Notes under the pieces: model-generated
The model's input: the letters and a program-made list of their open reading frames with translations, nothing else
What the model was told of the DNA's origin: nothing
Databases searched by the model: none
Assembly: GCA_023807065.1 (NCBI GenBank)
Contig: JAJJLU010001067.1
Coordinates: forward strand, 1 to 10,780
From: Isotricha intestinalis
Taxonomy: Eukaryota; Ciliophora; Litostomatea; Vestibuliferida; Isotrichidae
Length of the DNA stretch: 10,780 nt
Reading direction: 5' to 3'
Translations under genes and position numbers: made by a program
In this document: piece by piece, positions 1-7,668 of the stretch
How the letters are laid out: the number at the start of each line of letters is the position of its first letter
Numbering within the stretch: the first letter of the stretch is position 1

Positions 1-66
1 CCCAATCCCCAATCCCCATCCCCAATCCCCAATCCCCAATCCCCAATCCCCAATCCCCAATCCCCA
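1..66. repeat. Telomeric repeat array (CCCCAAT)n, chromosome left end
   Basis: The array reads cccaat, ccccaat, one short unit ccccat (14-19), then six perfect ccccaat units (20-61), and ends in ccccaaagc, where it passes into unique A+T-rich DNA. The opposite strand is ATTGGGG repeated, with its G-rich 3' end pointing out of the window, as expected for a telomere at the left end. It is the only strongly GC-rich stretch of any length here. Ciliate telomeres are of the C4A2 or C4A4 type, and this unit is close to C4A2 with one extra T. An interstitial satellite is the alternative, but the array sits at base 1 and has one boundary only. Confidence 0.92.
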
Positions 67-564
67 AAGCTTTAAAAATATATTTTAAATATTTTCTTCA
101 AAAAATATATTTTTAGATAATATAATATACAAATAAAATTTGTTTGTTTTCAAAAATTTAAATTGAAAAAACAATTTAAAATGAACAATTAACCTTTTTT
201 GAGACAAATAGAAAAAATCAAAATTTCTAAAATGAAGTGAACACAAATAGTATTAAATTCATAAAAGATAGTTTTTTTATAGTGAATTATTTTAAAAAAA
301 ATTAAATTTAATAATAACTTATTACTATCAATGATTGATATATAAATAAAATAAAATAAAGAAAAACTTCTTTTACATTAAATGATAACTTTAATTTGAT
401 CAAAAGAAATTAAAATCAAAAATAAAATAATATAAAGATATTATAATATTAAATAAATGTTTAATAAACGCAACAGTACCAATTTATTTTTTATTTATTT
501 TTTAAAACTTTTTTTAATAGAGTTTTAATTTTATTAAAAATAATCTAAATTAAATCAAAAAAAA
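67..564. other. Subtelomeric A+T-rich spacer, no gene seen
   Basis: About 500 bases between the telomere and the first gene, made almost wholly of A and T. All frames on both strands are broken often by stops, and I see no tandem repeat, RNA gene or gene relic. The last part must hold the promoter and leader of the gene at 565. The A-run just before that ATG (tcaaaaaaaaATG) resembles the A-rich start contexts of the other genes here. Confidence 0.6.
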
Positions 565-1731
565 ATGAAATTTTTTACTTTTCATTATTCAAATTCTATC
601 ATGTATCTAATTTACTTTTCTTTATCTTGCTTAATTGTAGATATAATTACTGAATGTTATGAAATTGTGCAATATAATCTAATTTTTGATCTATTGTTAA
701 TGTATATTGGTGAATCTTTGGCAATTTTCTTTTATCTTTATGAAAAATCTCAATTTATTCAAAAAACAGAAGGAATCAAAGTTTTTAATGAAAAAAAAAA
801 AAAAAATAATAAATATATGATAATTTTCATTTTATTTTGGTGTACATCTTTAGATTTAATAGGAACAATAAATATTGAAGCCTTTTATACTAATGATATG
901 ATTAATATAAAAGGATTTGATTATTTTGAAAGTGCTTTAATATGTTTATTTATATTTTTAAATGAATGTTATTATTTAAAAATTGAGACATATATTCATC
1001 AAAAATTAGGAGTTGGAATTGACCTTTTTTGTCTTTTTTTTAGTTTTATATATATTTTATTAAAAGAAAACTTTGATTATAAGCTCAGTTCTTTTCTTTA
1101 TGTTCTTATTTTAAAAATTCAATCAACATATCTTCAATCTTTTCTCTACGTGTTTGAAAAAAGATTAAATTATGAATATTATGTGAATATAAATTTAATT
1201 TGTTTTTCTGAAGGAATAATAGGAATCATAATATTATTAATATTTGATTTATTGTATAATATCATTTCAGTAAAAGTATTAAAGAAAGAGACATATTTTG
1301 TAATTCAAAAAGAAACTATTCCAAATGATAATAAAAATTTGTATTTTTTTATTTTTATAATAATTCCTATTTATTGTTTTAGTCTTTGTGTGCTAAATGT
1401 ATCAAGATTAAAAATTGCAGAAAAAAAAAGACCAACTTATGTTATAATAGGTAAAGCTTTAACTAATTTATTTATTTCAATAGTGGATATTATTAGAGAT
1501 AAAGATGAAAGTGATACTCTCACAATCATTAATATGATTTTTGGAGTTTTAGGAAGTTTAATATTTTGTGAAATTATAACTTTACATTTTTGTGGATTAG
1601 ATAAAAATACATTAGACTTAACATCAATGAGGGCAAAAAGTGAAACAGATATTTCAATAATAGAATTACAAGAATTCCAAAATCAAAAAGATAATGATGA
1701 AATTGATTTTATTCCCAGTCAAATATTTTAA
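565..1731 (+). CDS. Ten-segment membrane protein, drug/metabolite transporter-like
   Basis: A 388-residue integral membrane protein. I count about ten hydrophobic segments, near residues 13-30, 40-60, 84-103, 121-137, 149-167, 173-196, 207-232, 259-280, 292-311 and 319-342, then a charged cytosolic-looking tail (350-388). Ten helices, this length, and an E-K-R loop after segment six (198-200) fit the drug/metabolite transporter superfamily (EamA or nucleotide-sugar transporter type). I cannot name a substrate and no diagnostic motif is certain. The start is the first ATG, after an A-run; a later in-frame ATG (Met13, 601) would cut into the first helix. The stop is TAA. It is the gene nearest the telomere. 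A run of 16 A (791-806) lies in the loop before segment three; the frame is open on both sides, so the assembled length appears correct. Expression as a membrane protein is likely; the family call is inference. Confidence 0.82.
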   Translation: MKFFTFHYSNSIMYLIYFSLSCLIVDIITECYEIVQYNLIFDLLLMYIGESLAIFFYLYEKSQFIQKTEGIKVFNEKKKKNNKYMIIFILFWCTSLDLIGTINIEAFYTNDMINIKGFDYFESALICLFIFLNECYYLKIETYIHQKLGVGIDLFCLFFSFIYILLKENFDYKLSSFLYVLILKIQSTYLQSFLYVFEKRLNYEYYVNINLICFSEGIIGIIILLIFDLLYNIISVKVLKKETYFVIQKETIPNDNKNLYFFIFIIIPIYCFSLCVLNVSRLKIAEKKRPTYVIIGKALTNLFISIVDIIRDKDESDTLTIINMIFGVLGSLIFCEIITLHFCGLDKNTLDLTSMRAKSETDISIIELQEFQNQKDNDEIDFIPSQIF

Positions 1732-2088
1732 AAATTTTAAATGATTAAAGAATTTGAAAATACATTTCTTGAAAAAATAGATGTTATTTAATAATTAAAT
1801 AAAATAAAATCAAATCATTCTAAAATGAAATGATTTTCATATAGAAAATTATTTAATTTTTTTGAAAAAGTCTTTTTTTTTTTTATTGTGATAATTTTAG
1901 TTTTAATTTAATATCTTTTTACTTTTAATGAAAATTTTTTTTCTTTATGTCGGCATTTATTTAATTGATTGAATTAATGATTTTATATTTAATTTACTTT
2001 AAATTAATTCAATTTTTAAAATATTTCTTTTAAATCATAATTTATATAAAATTTAATTTTATCAAAATTTTTTGAATCAAATTAGAGC
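1732..2088. other. Intergenic spacer, no gene seen
   Basis: A+T-rich DNA after the TAA of the transporter-like gene. It presumably holds that gene's 3' untranslated region. An 11-base inverted repeat (attgaattaat at 1968-1978, its complement at 2003-2013) is visible, but repeats of this length are expected often in such biased sequence. No coding signal seen. Confidence 0.5.
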
Positions 2089-2554
2089 TTAAATATACTT
2101 TAAAGTCAAATTATTAACAAAATATATTTTTTTTATTTTTTTGAACACAATATTTAGGTCATTATTCTCATATTTTTTGTTGTGACCCACATCAACTAAA
2201 ATATATATGGATTGTTTAATATTATAATATTAAAATATTATAATTATTTCTATTTCATCAGAAATTAAAATTAAACAGCAACTGCTTCTTTATCATATAA
2301 TAAATTATATTTTTGAAAAGAATATACATTATCATTATGACAATGAGTATTATATACAATAAACTATAAATAATATAATAACTGAAAATTCATTAGCTTC
2401 AATTTATTTAAAAATGATGGATGTGATATGTATATTGAGTCCATTCAATTGATTTTTTGTATGATAAGGACTTCAACAGAAACTTTACTTTATAAATTAC
2501 TTGAATTAAAACAATATTTTCAATTATTAAATGTCTTTGCAAATATTCTTTGAT
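2089..2554 (-). pseudogene. Candidate gene relic, unidentified, broken frames
   Basis: On the minus strand a series of open stretches follow one another in changing frames. The first (2554 to 2408, 48 codons) includes the peptide SYKKSIEWTQYTYHIHH. A short stretch in another frame reads IEANEFSVIILFIVYCI. The next (2363 to 2271, 30 codons) ends YDKEAVAV and a stop. The last (2229 to 2089, 46 codons) includes SIYILVDVGHNKKYENND. These contain W, G, A, V, H and D codons that are rare in chance translations of A/T-only DNA, and local GC is higher than in the flanks. I read this as one or two decayed genes. The plus strand of 2386-2553 is also open, so the strand is not certain. No family recognised. 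Confidence 0.35.
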
Positions 2555-2743
2555 TTATCAAGAAAGGGAAATTATGTTGAAAAAGATGAATATAAAAATA
2601 AAAATCTAATTATGAATATATATTAAAAAAAATTTATCAATTAAATAAATTCAGTTATATATGTATAAATTAATTAAATCATATTCTATATACAAAATGA
2701 AAATCTTATTTTATTTTTAAAATAAAAATATATATATAAAAAA

Positions 2744-3096
2744 ATGGAAAATTTTAAAATCTCCGAATTCTATTGTCTGAAGGAACTATTTTTAAAAGAA
2801 GGAGAAAAGGATTATCTTTTGAATAACAGGTTTAACTAATATTAAAAACCACTAATTCTCTTTAAAAAAAGAAAAAATATAAATATATTTGAATGCTCCT
2901 ATATAAGAATAGTTGAAAAATTTTAGATTTTTGTTGAAATAAAAATCAAAAGATTAATTTATTTATTGTTAGACAATCAATCAAAAAGGACATAACTAAA
3001 TTTCAAAAAAATATTAAAATATTTAAAAATATTTTTTCAAGAATAAATCACTTAGGATTATTCATTAATGTTAAGATTCCTTTTTTGAATTTTTAA
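2744..3096 (+). pseudogene. Candidate gene relic, unidentified, with frameshift and stops
   Basis: Three consecutive coding-like pieces on the plus strand. Piece one starts at an ATG (2744) in an A-rich context and runs 31 codons to TAA at 2837; it includes CLKELFLKEGEKDYLLNN. Piece two (2846-2995) is a single frame broken only by TAG at 2924 and includes NIFECSYIRIVEKF and LIYLLLDNQSK. At the run of five A at 2983-2987 the apparent reading moves to a second frame, which continues (2986-3096) with KDITKFQ, then IFSRINHLGLFINVKIPF, and ends at TAA. One extra A in the run would join the last two pieces. I recognise no family. The number of breaks favours a pseudogene; the TAG lies inside a 15-base GT-AG tract (2912-2926), so a gene with tiny introns is an alternative. 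Confidence 0.45.
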
Positions 3097-3330
3097 AAAA
3101 GTCAATTTAATAATTTAACTAAGAATTTTTATTAACTCATTATCAGTTTGTTAATTTCTTACTATCATCCAGGAATTTATTTCAAAATATATCATATATC
3201 ATATGTAAATATGAATAATATTATTTATAATGAATAAAAAAATACATTATTTTTTAAAATTAACATAAATTATAATTATTAATTTGAAAATGAAAATAAT
3301 TTTTATTTCTTTTTGATAAAATTATTTAAA

Positions 3331-4395
3331 ATGGAAATAACAAATGGGAATGATAATTTTACAGAAACAATAGAATATAAATTAGATAAAGATATTTATA
3401 TTATTATATTAACTTTTAATTCAGATGAAATTACCTTAAATATAAAAAAAGGAAATCCATATCAATATTACCAATATGAAACAAAATTTAATTTTTTAGA
3501 TTTAAAAGAAATTAACCCTTTTTTTTCTCAATTTCAAAATGTTGAAAAAATAGGGAATTTATTTGTAAATCTTTTATATGGAAAAAAAATAAATCTTATA
3601 GAAAATCAAGATTTAATGACTTTTTCTTTTATAAATATTACAGAAGAAAAAATAAATCTTTTAATTAAAAAAAAAGAATTAACAACAAAAGAAACAATTG
3701 ATAATATTTTAGAAATTATGGAATATTTAATTAAAGATATACAACAACTAAAAGAAGAAAATAAAATATTAAAAGAAGAAAACAAAGAAATAAAAGAAGA
3801 AAATAAAAAAATAAAAGAAGAAATAAACGAATTAATTGAATTTAAATTAAAAACAGAAGAAAAAGAAAACAATGAAAAATATAATAATTTAAATAATTCA
3901 TCAATATTAACAGATAAAGAAAAAATAAAAATGATATCAAATTGGATAAAGCCAAATGGAAATATAATTTATAATCAAATTTATAAAGCAACAAGAGATG
4001 GAGGAACAGGAAAAGATTTTCATAAATATTGTGATAATCAAAAACCAACATTAACATTATTTGAATCAACTAATGGATATATATTTGGAGGATATATATC
4101 AATTTCCTGGGAAGGTCCTTTAAATTGGGCTTTTAAAGGTGATGATCAAAATGCTTTTATTTTTTCTATTAATAATCAATTAAAATTCCCTATTAAAAAT
4201 AAATCCAAAGTTATATATAATCAAAAAAATTGTGGTCCTGATTTTGGTCATGATGATATTTATTTGAGTTCTCAATTTTTTGATTATGATTCTTCTTGTA
4301 GTAATAATTGTTATGGTGCTTCTCCTGAAAAAATTGCTGGAGGAAGTTCTTTTAGGATCAAAGAATTAGAAGTTTATTTAGTTCAGTTTGATTAA
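3331..4395 (+). CDS. Coiled-coil TLDc-domain protein
   Basis: A 354-residue soluble protein in three parts. Residues 1-115 form an uncharacterised, probably beta-rich, domain. Residues about 127-185 are a coiled coil with exact seven-residue repeats (LKEENKI, LKEENKE, IKEENKK). Residues about 200-354 are a TLDc domain: IYKATRDG near 218-225, FHKYCDNQKPTLTLFE, then IFGGYISISW, AFIFSINN, GPDFGHDDIYLS, and the closing GGSSFRIKELEVYLVQF. TLDc proteins are known in oxidative-stress protection and as V-ATPase interactors; coiled-coil plus TLDc proteins are numerous in some protists, where their roles are unknown. The frame is open further up to a TTG at 3313, but the first ATG is 3331 (taaaATGG), and that is the likely start in a eukaryote. 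No signal peptide or membrane segment is present, so it is cytosolic. The stop is TAA. Family call is firm, cellular role inferred. Confidence 0.94.
   Translation: MEITNGNDNFTETIEYKLDKDIYIIILTFNSDEITLNIKKGNPYQYYQYETKFNFLDLKEINPFFSQFQNVEKIGNLFVNLLYGKKINLIENQDLMTFSFINITEEKINLLIKKKELTTKETIDNILEIMEYLIKDIQQLKEENKILKEENKEIKEENKKIKEEINELIEFKLKTEEKENNEKYNNLNNSSILTDKEKIKMISNWIKPNGNIIYNQIYKATRDGGTGKDFHKYCDNQKPTLTLFESTNGYIFGGYISISWEGPLNWAFKGDDQNAFIFSINNQLKFPIKNKSKVIYNQKNCGPDFGHDDIYLSSQFFDYDSSCSNNCYGASPEKIAGGSSFRIKELEVYLVQFD
3748..3831 (+). repeat. 21-base imperfect tandem repeat coding coiled-coil heptads
   Basis: Four copies of a 21-base unit (3748, 3769, 3790 and 3811) lie inside the TLDc gene. Each codes one seven-residue turn of the coiled coil: LKEENKI, LKEENKE, IKEENKK and a diverged IKEEINE. 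The exact codon-multiple period shows expansion by duplication in frame. Copy number may vary between alleles or paralogues. Confidence 0.85.
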
Positions 4396-4803
4396 GGAAA
4401 TTTTCATTTAATTTTGAAATAAATCGATAATTTGTTTTTTCAATATTTTTTTGGAAATAATTTATTTTTATTTTTTTTAGTGATTATTATTTATAAATAT
4501 TCAAAAAATGTAGATTTTATTATATTTTTTTATTGAAATGTGAAAAATAAACGCCATTATTTATTTAAAAAACAAATATTAATTATGTTTTTTTAATTTT
4601 TTCTTTTCTTTTTAATAATTGAAAATAACAATTTTTATCTAAAAACTTTTATATAAAAAGAAAAAGATATTGAAGTCATATGGCTAAAAATTTTATCTCA
4701 ATTATTTTACAATATTTTTTGATTATGAATCATCAGATGTTTTAGTTTTTATTGTAATTATATATTGAATTATCATAATAAATATTATTATTGTTATCTA
4801 TAA
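4396..4803. other. Intergenic spacer with scattered coding-like scraps
   Basis: A+T-rich DNA after the TLDc gene. Most of it is broken in all frames. Two short plus-strand peptides stand out slightly: EVIWLKILSQLFYNIF (from 4672) and DYESSDVLVFIVIIY (from about 4721). They lie just before the relic at 4804 and could be earlier parts of it, but each is too short to support alone. Confidence 0.4.
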
Positions 4804-5080
4804 TATATATTAGAAATAAATTCTATATGTTTATTAATTTGGATGAGATTAATATATTTATCTTCAATTTCAAATAATGTAAATATCTTAATAAAGCTGT
4901 CACTTAACTAAAAAATTTTTAGGTGATTAGGGGATGATGAATTATTTTAATATAATTTATTAATCAAAAATTTGAATTTAATTTAATTATTTATTTGCTT
5001 TTAATGATATATCCCTAAATCATCTTAATTTGCAAAAAAATCCAATATTAAAGTATTGAACAGGCAATGATATCAAATAA
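4804..5080 (+). pseudogene. Possible relic of a TRP/polycystin-like ion channel gene
   Basis: One open stretch (4804-4911, 35 codons) contains CLLIWMRLIYLSSISNN. It resembles the end of S4 and the S4-S5 linker of TRP and polycystin channels, where a WMR-x-x-YL pattern is common. About 80 bases on and in another frame, 4982-5059 reads FNYLFAFNDISLNHLN then NPILKY, a stop, and TGNDIK to a final stop at 5078. A hydrophobic piece followed by AF and IS, then a TG near a pore, is the order such channels show. The resemblance is from memory of the family and is weak; stops and a frame change mean no intact protein. It could also be chance in biased DNA. Confidence 0.25.
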
Positions 5081-5142
5081 AAAACTATATTAATTTAATT
5101 ATAAATTATTTTAAACATTTTAAATCAAAATTTATAAAATAA

Positions 5143-5355
5143 AATATATCATTAGAATATTTAAATGAATTTTATGAAGATATTAGAATTAATTTAATAT
5201 CAAAAAAAATTCAATCAAAAATTAAAAAAGTTTTTTTTTGTTCCAAATTTGACATATTCAATTTTTAAAATAAAGTAAGAAATAATATTCAAAAATTTCA
5301 TAACACTAAAAGATTTATTATCTCAATATATAATTATGAAAAGAAAATAAAATAA
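5143..5355 (+). pseudogene. Open frame with one internal stop, possible relic
   Basis: A single plus-strand frame of 71 codons with only one internal stop (TAA at 5266) before its final TAA. It includes ISLEYLNEFYEDIRINLI and VFFCSKFDIFNF before the stop and FHNTKRFIISIYNYEKK after it. In DNA of this composition roughly one codon in ten should be a stop, so such a stretch is unusual but not out of reach by chance when all frames of the gap are considered. It has few G or C bases and I recognise no family. It could be the tail of the relic at 4804-5080. Confidence 0.2.
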
Positions 5356-6121
5356 AATAAAAATATCAAAATATAAAGAAAACCTTTAATAAGTTATGAC
5401 ACAATAATATTGTATTTTTATGGAATAGAACATTAAATTATAATAAATTATATAAAATATAAAAACTGTCTTAAAATAATATTAAAATGAAAGAAAGGAG
5501 AATTATATATGACTAATTTTAATTATTATAATAATTGAAAGTTAATTTTTTAATTGGAGTAACAAAAGTCAAATATTTTCAAAATTAAATAATTATAAAA
5601 GAAATATCAAAAGAGTAGAATGTAGTGAAATGTATTTTTTGCTATTTTAATATAAATGACTTAAAATCATATTTTAGTGATTTTTGTATATTTTAAAATA
5701 ATTTTTGGTAAATTAATTGTGTGGTTATTTTAATTTTGAGGAAAATGTATTGTAGAAAAGATAATCAATTTTAAATATGAAATAATTCAGAAAAATTCAT
5801 TTAGAAAATGTTTTTATAAAATAAATGCCTTTGATTAGATTATATTTTCTTTTTAATGTATGAATATTTTTTGAAAAATTTCAACATAATAAAATTTTAA
5901 TTTTCAAATCATTTCCTTCTTAAATAATTTTAAAGTTTTTTTAATTTATCAATTTACATAGAATAGGAGATTCTTTTCTATTAATTAAGAATTATATAAT
6001 AATGTATTAGAATAAATTATTTAAAAATTAATATAATAAATGTATGTATGCAAAAAATTATAAAAAATTTTATTTATTAATAAAAATTTAAAAAAATTAA
6101 AAATCCTTATATTTATACTTA
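5356..6121. other. Intergenic spacer, no gene seen
   Basis: About 770 bases of A+T-rich DNA with frequent stops in every frame. I see no RNA gene, repeat array or coding signal. The 3' part must hold the promoter and leader of the gene at 6122. Confidence 0.55.
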
Positions 6122-6988
6122 ATGGGAATAAAAGATAACAAAACTACAGGTTTAATAATAATTTCAATAATATACATCTTTGCTTCAATAATAGGAATAT
6201 ATGTATATTCTAAATTAATAAACGATTACCCATTTTATATAAATTTATTAATTTCAGATACTATATCAACATTCTTTGTTTTTATTTTTAGTTCAATTTT
6301 ATCAAATTCTTCTGTTTATGATGCATATTGGAGTGTTCAACCAATAGTAATATTATATTTTTATATGTTATATTATAAAAACACAAATGAAATTTTCCTT
6401 TTATTTTTATCAACATTATTTTGGGGAATTAGATTAACATTAAATTGGGTTTATACTTTTACAAATTTAACGATTCAAGATTGGAGATATTCAAAAATAA
6501 AAAATAAAACTGGAATTTTTTATCCAATAGTTAATTTTGTTGGAATACATTATTTTCCTACTTTAATTGTATATTTTTGTGTATTACCTTCTGTTTATTT
6601 AGTTTTTTATCAAAATGAAAATAAATTAAATTTATTTTCAATTATATTTTTAATTGGTTCATTTTTTTCTACAATATTAGAAGCTGAAGCTGATAGAGAA
6701 ATGCATGTTTTTAAAAAGAAAAAAGATAATAATAATTTTATAAGAATTGGTTTATGGAAATATTCAAGACATCCCAATTATTTAGGAGAAATTTTATTTT
6801 GGTGGTTTATTGGATTATATTGTATTTCTATTATAAAAGATTATTATTTTATTTTAATTGGTGCTTTTTTAAATACTATGTTATTTATTTTTATTAGTAT
6901 TCCACTTGCAGATAATCATCAAAGAAGAAAAAATGGTTTTGAACAATATTATAAAGAAACTAGAATGCTTCTTCCTTTAAAAAAATAA
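6122..6988 (+). CDS. DUF1295 / steroid 5-alpha-reductase-like membrane protein
   Basis: A 288-residue polytopic membrane protein of the DUF1295 family (steroid 5-alpha-reductase C-terminal superfamily, also related to isoprenylcysteine methyltransferases). Family landmarks run in order: SVYDAYWSVQP (64-74), WGIRLTLNW (101-109), QDWRYSKIK (119-127), EAEADREMHVF (187-197), GLWKYSRHPNYLGEILFWW (210-228) and RRKNGFEQYYKETRMLLP (268-285). The RHPNYLGE motif and the final Y-x-x-T-x-x-L-L-P are the most diagnostic. I count about seven hydrophobic segments, and the length is near the usual 260-300 residues, so the gene looks complete. Members are expected to sit in the endoplasmic reticulum and reduce a lipid or sterol-like substrate using NADPH, but the true substrate of DUF1295 proteins is generally unknown. 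The start is ATG after tactta; the stop is TAA. It stands alone, with no related neighbour. Confidence 0.93.
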   Translation: MGIKDNKTTGLIIISIIYIFASIIGIYVYSKLINDYPFYINLLISDTISTFFVFIFSSILSNSSVYDAYWSVQPIVILYFYMLYYKNTNEIFLLFLSTLFWGIRLTLNWVYTFTNLTIQDWRYSKIKNKTGIFYPIVNFVGIHYFPTLIVYFCVLPSVYLVFYQNENKLNLFSIIFLIGSFFSTILEAEADREMHVFKKKKDNNNFIRIGLWKYSRHPNYLGEILFWWFIGLYCISIIKDYYFILIGAFLNTMLFIFISIPLADNHQRRKNGFEQYYKETRMLLPLKK

Positions 6989-7344
6989 GTTTTTTGATGA
7001 TATTTTCTTTAATTTTGAGTATATTTAATTATTTTTTTAATTTTCAAAAATCTAAAATTTATTTGTTTTTTTTTTTGATTCTGAATATAATTTTTTTTTA
7101 ATATTTTTAAAGTTAATTTTTTTAATCTACAAACAGATGAATAATAAAATATTTAAACTTTTTAAACCAATGATTAATATTAAGAAATAAGTGTTTTATA
7201 AAGATTTCAAGTTGAAGAGATGAATTCTTCAAAAAAAAATTCGTTTAACACAAAGAAAAATATATATGATATTATTATATTGTTAATTGAGTTGAGATTA
7301 AACTTTTAATTAATATTAAATAATATTTTTAAGTTTCATCAACT
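6989..7344. other. Intergenic spacer with one small open frame
   Basis: Mostly A+T-rich and stop-dense. One plus-strand ATG frame of 29 codons (7220-7309) reads MNSSKKNSFNTKKNIYDIII and then a short hydrophobic end; its frame is open seven to eight codons further up. Such a size is expected by chance and I do not call it a gene. Otherwise nothing seen. Confidence 0.45.
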
Positions 7345-7543
7345 TTATTTAAGTTTATTTTCTTTTTCATCAGCAAGAATAATCCCAGCAAAACATTCAA
7401 GATTAATCTAAAAAAAAAACCGAAATTGCACGGACAATAGGATAAGAAAGTAATCTCATTAACAAAGAAATTAATCCATTGATTTTATTTTCATATAATA
7501 TGATAACAATAATTCTAGTCGAAATAAATAAAAATATTTTAAC
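7345..7543 (-). pseudogene. Candidate gene relic or 3' exon pair, membrane-like, unidentified
   Basis: On the minus strand an open stretch from 7543 to 7421 (41 codons) contains ENKINGLISLLMRLL then SYPIVRAIS. A second, from 7407 to the TAA at 7345, reads INLECFAGIILADEKENKLK. The frames differ and are parted by exactly gttttttttttag (7420-7408), a 13-base tract with GT and AG ends. Removing it joins the two frames in phase after a whole codon. Local GC is clearly higher than in the flanks, and P, R, A, G, C and D codons are present, so the segment looks genuinely coding in origin. There is no ATG-led 5' part: a TAA lies just upstream at 7546-7544 in the same frame. Either a fragment of a lost gene, or the end of a gene whose 5' exons I cannot see. 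No family recognised. Confidence 0.42.
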
Positions 7544-7668
7544 TTAGTTTTGTTTTTGAATATATTCTTTCATTATTTCAATTTCCATTTAAATATTTTA
7601 GAATATTTAAAATTAATTAAAAAATTTCTTTAATTAAATAAATATATAAAATTTAATAAACAAATAAA

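Noticed and set aside
3606..3872. Minus-strand open frame of 88 codons opposite the TLDc gene
   Set aside because: It is the reverse of the A-rich coiled-coil and neighbouring coding sequence, giving only Ser/Phe/Ile/Leu runs. The plus strand has a clear family match.
3842..4069. Minus-strand open frame of 75 codons opposite the TLDc gene
   Set aside because: It overlaps the start of the TLDc domain in antisense and has a composition explained by that domain's codons.
4918..5025. gattaggggatgatg and ccctaaatcatc as an inverted repeat pair
   Set aside because: The arms do not align as complements without gaps; only short words match.
5495..5537. aaaggagaatt before atgactaattt, like a bacterial ribosome site and start
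   Set aside because: The frame closes after eight codons and the window is eukaryotic, so a Shine-Dalgarno match has no meaning.
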